Below, in pieces: positions 8,470-12,797 of a stretch of DNA of 12,797 nt. Origin of the DNA: Galdieria sulphuraria (taxonomy: Eukaryota > Rhodophyta > Bangiophyceae > Galdieriales > Galdieriaceae); assembly GCF_000341285.1 (NCBI RefSeq), contig NW_005178463.1, positions 195,501 to 208,297 of the forward strand. The letters run 5' to 3'. Made by a program: the position numbers and the translations under genes. Under the pieces are notes generated by a model. That model saw only the letters and a program-made list of their open reading frames with translations, made no database searches and was not told the DNA's origin. Each line of letters begins with the position of its first letter. Position 1 is the first letter of the stretch.

Positions 8470-8851
8470 ACCAGAGACTCGTTACCAATTGGTAGTGTCC
8501 AGTCTGTTGAAAGCAATACAGCTGGTTGAACATAGTCTTGCAGCTTTTTTTACCCTTTTTTTGGGGACTAACTGTTTCATTGTAAAACCAATCAATCTTT
8601 CTGTCCCTCTTTTTTGGGAGAATAGATAAAATCCTTTTTTTAGTTTCCCTTTCTGGTTCCCAAGGTAATAGCAACACTCCACAGAAATGGATAAACACCC
8701 CAAGTTGTTTTGTAAAGATATTTTGTGATTCACTCAGTTTCTTGAAAACACAGAGACCAACATTCAAGACGTTGCAAAAAGATGCCGCGTAAAGCCAAAA
8801 ACAACTTGTACATTTATTACCGATAACAATGGAGAGATTATTCTCAAAGGT
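8462..8851 (-). pseudogene. Minus-strand 129-codon open stretch, strand uncertain
   Basis: Stop-free from after the TAG at 8852-8854 to TGA at 8462-8464. There is no ATG near the start. The translation has a Cys/Val/Leu-rich N-terminal part (CNVLNVGLCVFKKL), then a basic region (ERETKKRILSILPKKRDRKI). It overlaps the ATG of the preceding minus-strand frame by 8 bases in a different frame, as a frameshift would leave. Its first 40 codons lie exactly in antisense codon register with the plus-strand relic at 8729-8998, so one of the two may be the other's shadow. Confidence 0.25.
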
Positions 8852-9001
8852 CTAGCAGTAATCAAGGAAACTTGTTCATTGTATAATACCCAACCTAATG
8901 TTGTAGCTATTATCCCAGCTTTTCAAGAAGAGACACAAACCAGGTTGGACATTGTACAAAAAAAATTGATGGATCACCAAGAAACCTACTCTTTCAAATG
9001 A
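8729..9001 (+). pseudogene. Plus-strand coding relic, 90 codons without a start
   Basis: Open from after TGA at 8726-8728 to TGA at 8999-9001, with no ATG until the last quarter. Codon structure is the most gene-like in the window: about 27 percent of codons begin with G and the translation is balanced and soluble. It includes TETNIQDVAKRCRVKPKTTC, FITDNNGEIILKGLAVIKET and DIVQKKLMDHQETYSF. The LKGLAVIKETC piece loosely resembles the KGL-x-x-V-R-R-D region of family B DNA polymerases, but the KKKY and DTDS motifs that should precede it are missing, so I do not assign it. The coding signal appears to continue in another frame from about 8994. Confidence 0.4.
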
Positions 9002-9180
9002 CAAGACTCCTCCTCAACGACCCTTTCTCCAAGCCCATCTGTTTATTCTGTATCGTCACATTTATTTATTTCGACCATTTGACTTTACACACTTTTATGA
9101 ATGCGTATCGACGTGCTTTGAACAATCTGTCCAAGACCCTATCGACTAGTTTTAGAGCGACTCTGTTGCATCTGCACAAG
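8994..9180 (+). pseudogene. Continuation of the 8729 relic in a shifted frame
   Basis: From TCA at 8994 a second frame is open for about 45 codons to the TAG at about 9145, then briefly after two stops. It reads NDKTPPQRPFLQAHLFILYR and FDFTHFYECVSTCFEQSVQD. The alternative frame starting at ATG 8998 (62 codons, ending 9186) is longer but less balanced (Leu/Thr/Ser-rich). The junction at 8990-8998 fits a single-base frameshift or a lost splice site. No family is recognised. Confidence 0.33.
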
Positions 9181-9186
9181 TCTTGA

Positions 9187-9356
9187 AATGTAGATTCTAT
9201 TAAGTACTACTTTGCCTTTTAAAAGTCAAAGAATGGTTAAAAAAAAGATCCTCTTCATGCCGTAGCAATGCTGTTTGAGTTTCATGAAGAGGTATACACG
9301 TTAAACGAATACGTATGTCGGAGTCAATCGAAGAAGATAAAGTAAATACATCACAG
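9187..9356 (+). pseudogene. Short coding-like segments upstream of the intron candidate
   Basis: The frame at 9187-9353 reads NVDSIKYYFAF, stop, KSKNG, stop, then an open stretch from 9241 containing DPLHAVAMLFEFHEEVYTLN. The last part looks genuinely protein-like and acidic. From about 9315 the coding impression moves to another frame that opens with ATG (MSESIEEDKVNTSQ). I read this as one relic interrupted by frameshifts and stops. Confidence 0.35.
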
Positions 9357-9558
9357 GTGAGACCCAGAAAAATTTCCAGGAATTGTTCAACATTTCTTCC
9401 AATCGATTTACAGTTACTGACATCAGAGACTTGAAAACACAAGCGAGAATAACATTGAAATACTTGAAAACTATCTCCAAGAGTTTCTGTCAAACAATAA
9501 ATGGAAAAAGATGCTGCATACCCTGGGTCTATTTATTGTTTACCACTATCCGGTTTAA
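9315..9558 (+). CDS. Candidate two-exon small gene
   Basis: Exon 1 at 9315-9356 starts with ATG and encodes MSESIEEDKVNTSQ. A 70-base intron candidate follows, and exon 2 at 9427-9558 encodes RLENTSENNIEILENYLQ, continuing to FLSNNKWKKMLHTLGLFIV and a stop at 9556-9558. The 57-residue product would be acidic and helical with a hydrophobic C-terminal end, and the two exons join in phase 0 with matching polar composition. Coding-like sequence continues past the stop, so the product could be longer with further introns, or the whole segment may be a relic. An overlapping unspliced frame at 9383-9649 is open for 88 codons and is the main competing reading. Confidence 0.33.
9357..9426 (+). other. 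Candidate short spliceosomal intron
   Basis: Begins CAG/GTGAGA and ends TACTGACATCAG/AGA. TACTGAC resembles a branch-point element placed close to the acceptor. The 70-base length suits compact eukaryotic genomes. Removing it joins two protein-like open segments in phase. A premature alternative acceptor (TTTACAG) lies 13 bases upstream. Confidence 0.35.
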
Positions 9559-9593
9559 CGTAATATCCACATCAATAGACGTTGGATTGCTGA

Positions 9594-9861
9594 AAGACAT
9601 CACCGGTGAAAGAGATCTCACCACCAGAGGGCTACAGAAAACTTTTTAAAAAGTTCAAAAAAAAGCAACTAGAAAAGAACGTCTGTGTTTGCTTCGTTGA
9701 GAGAAGAATATACAAGCCTGCTCCAGCGTATGTTGTATTTACAAAGCTCAATTTTGTCGCTCGAATATGAAATGGATAGGAAAAAGGGCTATAGAGAAAC
9801 GATAGTGTTGGATTATAGGCTCAAGACTATGGAAGAAATGAAACCTGAGAATATGACTTGA
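9594..9861 (+). pseudogene. Two overlapping protein-like frames, relic
   Basis: One frame, 9594-9770 (58 codons), reads KTSPVKEISPPEGYRKLFKK and later VERRIYKPAPAYVVFTKLNF. A second, 9673-9861 (62 codons), reads SVFASLREEYTSLLQRMLYL and then EYEMDRKKGYRETIVLDYRL, ending in TGA. Both have about a quarter G-initial codons. PAPAYVVF followed by a basic stretch is reminiscent of the P-x-A-F-V-x-F segment of OSCA/CSC1-type channels (DUF221), but nothing else supports this. The simplest reading is a change of frame in the overlap, either by frameshift or by an intron. Confidence 0.35.
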
Positions 9862-9962
9862 CTCTTACAAGCAGATAAAGCATTTTAACTTTTAAAAGAC
9901 GAGAAAACTCTGTGCAAAAATAAGCGAGTGAAAAAAAAACTCAAAAAACTATATATTTATGA

Positions 9963-10289
9963 GAAAATAGAAAAAGAAAAAAAAATATAAACAACGTCAT
10001 TCAAGTCAAAGTTGGTGTCGCACTCTTTTCTCCACTTTTTACAAGACTGTTCTTCAAGGAAGCTATTTCAAATGCAACAAGATATCGAGAGAGACGGTTG
10101 AAATGATCCATGAGATGGAGATAGATAAAACTTTCATTTATTGAACGATTAGTTTTATTGTATGGAGTTTTCCAAAACAAGCTCAAGTGTTATTTTTCCA
10201 TTTTCGCACCATTTTATGTATGGTTCTACACCTTTATGAACAGAAAAACACAAGGTGTCATTCTTTTTTACACAAATTTCCTTCGATAA
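9963..10289 (+). pseudogene. Hydrophobic protein relic with two internal stops
   Basis: A single frame from after TGA at 9960-9962 to TAA at 10287-10289 contains only two internal stops (TGA 10104, TAG 10122) in about 108 codons. It reads INNVIQVKVGVALFSPLFTR, then EAISNATRYRERRLK, then after the stops RLVLLYGVFQNKLKCYFSIF and APFYVWFYTFMNRKTQGV. Two hydrophobic stretches could be membrane segments. Between the stops another frame reads EMIHEMEIDKTFIY, so a compensating pair of small indels is also possible. The family is not recognised. It may continue the relic that ends at 9861. Confidence 0.35.
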
Positions 10290-10881
10290 ATGATACCTCT
10301 GTTTTGTCTCGAAAATTCAAATTTAAGCACAATTGTTTCCTGTTAAAATATGTTTCAAATACCTACTTGAAGGTACTTATTTGTATGCCTTAACAAAGAA
10401 AACGATTTTATGAACTTTGACAAAGTCAACGTATACTTTTTCATGTCCTAAGAGATCCTCTGATACTGTTTCATAACTTTGTGTCCATTGTAAATTTCAG
10501 TCTCGTACAACTGCGAAATAGTTTAAACTTTAGAATATAAAAGGTAAAATCGTTTTTTGTTTCCATAAAAGAAACAAGAAAACCTTACAAAATTTGGAAA
10601 GGGTTTGATTGTCGAACAGTAGCCATTTTGAGGTATTGTATATTTGATATGGACTTTTTTCAACTGACTAGCAGCCCTTTGGTAATCGGGTAAAGGATAA
10701 AATGCAGTATAATAATTGTTTCGTTCAAAGTTGCCAACGATCTTACTTTACCTCACTCTGGATAAAAGGATTCCAATAAATAACTTTCAGTAGGCTTTTC
10801 ATAAATGAAAATTACATAAGGTTACATCCCATCCATTTATTCATAAAGCTTTCTGTTTACTACTCGCATATTCTTATTCTT
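10290..10881. other. No supported gene
   Basis: A/T-rich sequence. A plus-strand frame at 10187-10393 overlaps the preceding relic and appears to be its shadow. Short open pieces near 10650-10760 are interrupted too often to call. Confidence 0.4.
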
Positions 10882-11205
10882 TTGAGAATGGACTGGTCCA
10901 TACATTTCACGAATTCTTTGTTCACTGGCTTTTACTCAGTTCACCAACATTGCCAATTGTCTTTCAGATTTCATTGTCTTTTTCTTTTCGTAGAGACTCC
11001 GAAATTTGTTGTTCCGACTACCTTTCCGTTTGACTCGAAAATATTTAGAGTGTTTTCAACAACTGCAAAGCTATTACATATACATCCTACCATCAATGAC
11101 TCAATTTTTGTTCCTTTTAAACTCAAAAAAAAGGTGTCAAGACTATATCGCTCTAAACACACACATATATACATTTATGTATATACATATATGTATATAT
11201 ATTAA
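10882..11205 (+). other. Open frame of 107 codons ending in a microsatellite, doubtful
   Basis: Starts with a non-ATG codon, is rich in Phe, His and Thr, and its last 20 residues are only the translation of the CA/TA microsatellite. Frames on the other strand are open over the same interval. Few codons begin with G. I regard it as a chance frame but list it because it is among the longer ones. Confidence 0.15.
11155..11203. repeat. CA/TA microsatellite with a 20-base palindrome
   Basis: An ACAC tract passes into alternating TA/TG/CA dinucleotides. Bases 11180-11199 are a perfect palindrome (centre CATATATG). Such alternating tracts are slippage products and can extrude as cruciforms. Confidence 0.8.
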
Positions 11206-11266
11206 AGCAATCAAGTACCATATGACCAAAAAAGAGAGAGAGAAGGTTTACTTTGTAGCTCTTTGA

Positions 11267-11554
11267 AACTATCCAAGGAAACCAAGGTACAAAGAAAGGG
11301 AGAAAGCAGTAGACTTGACAGTCCATAATAAGAAGAAAAAGAAAACATTTACCAAAGTGTGTACACTCAAGTTTATCAATTTTCTTCGACACCAAGGTCA
11401 GATGGAAACAGCTCTACGAACGAACGAACAAAACCTGGTCAACTTGCACTGGGAAGAGATTGTTCCAGATAACAAAACAAATGACTTTGATGGTATAAAG
11501 CGAGTGATTTCAAGAAGCACGAACAATTCATATAAAAAAGTACAGTATATGTAG
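11267..11554 (+). pseudogene. Basic-to-acidic open stretch, possible exon or relic
   Basis: Ninety-five codons free of stops from after TGA at 11264-11266 to TAG at 11552-11554. The first ATG is at 11402; TTG at 11315 is the other possible start. The N-terminal half is strongly basic (RYKEREKAVDLTVHNKKKKK) and the C-terminal half is balanced and acidic (TNEQNLVNLHWEEIVPDNK, then DGIKRVISRSTNN). The latter half has normal coding character. No motif is recognised. An overlapping frame upstream (EREGLLCSSLKLSKETKV) suggests a further frame change. It lies about 200 bases before repeat copy 2. Confidence 0.35.
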
Positions 11555-11761
11555 ATTGCCAGACACAAGACTAAAGAATTGTAATACACTATCAATTCGG
11601 TAACTCATTACTCTTTCCTTTTTTCAGCAAATAGAAAGACAAAAGAGTATTTTTTATGATGATTGAGAAACGAACTGATAACTTGTTTTGTAGTATGGAA
11701 ACTCAGATTGATAAGAAGTTGGAAAAACGATCTCACTCTTGCAGACTTTCACATCATGCCG

Positions 11762-12470
11762 ATGTAAGAATGCACTTTAGACAAGTTGCTGATTTGTGAA
11801 TCAAAGACAAGTTTTAACTATTGAAGAAGACATATACAAAGCAAGAGACATAAATAGGAGTAAGTTCATTGTGCATTCTCAAGTTGAATATGGCTTGGAC
11901 AGTGTTGATAGAATGACATGAGTTGTTTGAATTACAGTATATTGTATGTCCATTTTTCATAAGCCTTCTCTTCCATAAAGTTGCTTTATACCAGCACACG
12001 AAAACTATCCCATATGTAAGTGGAGTTATTCATATCCTAGACTTTGTTTCATATAGTATTTATATATCGTCGATAGTCTCTTTAATAGCAAATGCAAAAT
12101 GATCATATGGATTTATTAAAAGAACTTACCCAAATAGATTTGACAAACAAAATACCAACTAGTACTAGTAATCTTTTATCCTAACGCATAAAGGATAACC
12201 TAGTTGATAGTTTGCTTGGCAAGAATCATAATGAGAGAAAATCCCTACATTCTCTCTTTCATAGCTGCAAATAGCTTTTACTATAAAACAAGTCGTTGAA
12301 CACAACTCATTCAAGTGCATTTTTTTTACAAATAACTAAATGTTGGATCATATTGAAATTCTATTCTATAAGACGAGAATTTTGATTTTGCTATTGGGTC
12401 TGATTCTGCATAATATGATGAGTACCAGTATACGACACAGACTTTTTACACTTCTTTTTGCACTTTAACA
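11762..12470 (+). repeat. Diverged dispersed repeat, copy 2
   Basis: Same orientation as copy 1 at 6216-6920, about 5.5 kb away, with the block order preserved. Copy 2 is the more damaged: its first frame ends after about 16 shared codons at TGA, and its second frame has a nonsense codon at 12182-12184. At its right end, copy 1 is followed by the G-rich block and copy 2 by A/T-rich DNA, so the G-rich block is not part of the repeat unit. Confidence 0.8.
12092..12274 (+). pseudogene. Second small frame of copy 2, start kept, nonsense codon inside
   Basis: ATG at 12092 opens MDLLKELTQIDLTNKIPTS (read from the second ATG at 12107), then TAA at 12182-12184. Past the stop the same frame resumes DNLVDSLLGKNHNERKS and ends at TAG 12272-12274. 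The alignment to copy 1 is codon-for-codon without indels. The aligned codon at the internal stop is AAA (Lys) in copy 1, a single-base change. Function unknown. Confidence 0.45.
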
Positions 12471-12596
12471 TATATCCTCACTTTTGATTTCTCTTTTTCT
12501 TACTATCTAAAGTAGTTCATAGAGAGTCTTTTGCCTTGATTGTATACTTTGTTAATTTAAATTAAAAAAAAGCAATTGAATTAATTTTTTTTACAA
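12471..12596. other. A/T-rich spacer
   Basis: Contains T-rich and A-rich runs (for example 12563-12570 and 12584-12592). No gene is seen. Confidence 0.5.
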
Positions 12597-12787
12597 AGAT
12601 TCAATTGGAGAGGAGAAAAATTAGAATGGATCGAAAGAAATAAATTAGAAGAATAATTTAAAAACGAAAATAAAGAATCAACAAATGAAGAAAATAAAAG
12701 AGAATACAAAATGATAATATTAAAGTTGAGAAAGGGTTCCAGAAATTAAAGGAAATGGAAAGAAGGCTAAAAGAGGAAAAGAAATAA
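12597..12787 (+). pseudogene. Lys/Glu-rich coiled-coil-like tail, frameshifted
   Basis: From 12597 one frame reads RFNWRGEKLEWIERNKLEE, TAA at 12654, then FKNENKESTNEENKREYKMI. From 12722 another frame reads KVEKGFQKLKEMERRLKEE and ends at TAA 12785-12787. The plus strand is overwhelmingly purine. The heptad-like spacing of Leu and Met suggests a coiled coil, but A/G-rich DNA encodes Lys/Glu runs by default, so this is weak evidence of a gene. No start codon is apparent, and the sequence ends nine bases after the last stop. Confidence 0.28.
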
Positions 12788-12797
12788 CTAGTTTGTT

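Noticed and set aside
7504-8470. HEAT-repeat or Fanconi-type protein on the plus strand
   Set aside because: Leu-rich helical appearance only; no residue-level match I could defend.
8185-8500. IS4-type transposase (DTTNW and VFDKGFF as catalytic Asp blocks) on the minus strand
   Set aside because: Spacing is roughly right, but a stop follows DTTNW and the conserved intervening and Glu-containing motifs are not visible. No terminal inverted repeats or target duplications were found.
8729-9001. Family B DNA polymerase fragment (LKGLAVIKETC)
   Set aside because: Only a loose match to KGL-x-x-V-R-R-D. The KKKY and DTDS motifs expected just upstream are absent.
9383-9649. Eighty-eight-codon unspliced frame as the main gene here
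   Set aside because: Composition is less protein-like than the spliced reading in the overlapping frame. It remains the chief alternative and is mentioned in that entry.
9594-9770. OSCA/CSC1 (DUF221) channel fragment from PAPAYVVF
   Set aside because: A short, common-looking motif without the expected neighbouring transmembrane or cytosolic segments.
11153-11395. Minus-strand 80-codon frame and overlapping plus frames around the microsatellite
   Set aside because: Their ends are only translated CA/TA repeat and the rest has no coding character.
1-12797. tRNA, rRNA, CRISPR array or bacterial-style operon
   Set aside because: No T-loop or anticodon-stem pattern, regular short repeats with spacers, or closely packed genes with ribosome-binding sites were found on reading.

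Overview
This 12.8-kb window looks like gene-poor, A+T-rich nuclear DNA of a eukaryote, probably a unicellular one. No reading frame exceeds about 155 codons. There are no operon-like gene runs, ribosome-binding sites, tRNA, rRNA or CRISPR arrays, and coding-like stretches are short and broken by stops and frame changes. One stretch has a plausible short spliceosomal intron (9357-9426). I cannot name the organism. A compact-genome protist or alga would fit, but that is inference.

Layout. 1-510: a 153-codon open stretch rich in Thr, Asn and Lys, with CAA-type repeats, possibly the last exon of a gene entering from the left. 510-5870: mostly unrecognisable DNA with three isolated open frames of 91-114 codons and, on the minus strand at 4619-4843, a decayed fragment with a cyclophilin-like C-terminal motif. 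5870-6151: a plus-strand relic in one frame with two internal stops. 6216-6920: copy 1 of a diverged repeat of about 700 bp that carries two short, codon-constrained open frames. Immediately after it, 6912-7200 is a strikingly G-rich block with an internal duplication and a G-quadruplex motif.

7500-10290 is the most coding-like part. Open segments in changing frames, with good coding character from about 8729 onward, suggest one or more decayed or intron-split protein genes on the plus strand. The minus strand is also open at 8185-8851, so strand is uncertain there. 11267-11554 holds another open, protein-like stretch. 11762-12470 is copy 2 of the repeat, and the window ends in a purine-rich Lys/Glu-coding tail.

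Overall this reads as a gene graveyard with dispersed repeats rather than a set of cooperating genes. I see no intact system. The most informative observation is the repeat pair. Its two copies differ largely at synonymous or conservative codon positions, each has lost a different essential coding signal, and both keep a non-coding box upstream of the second frame nearly unchanged.
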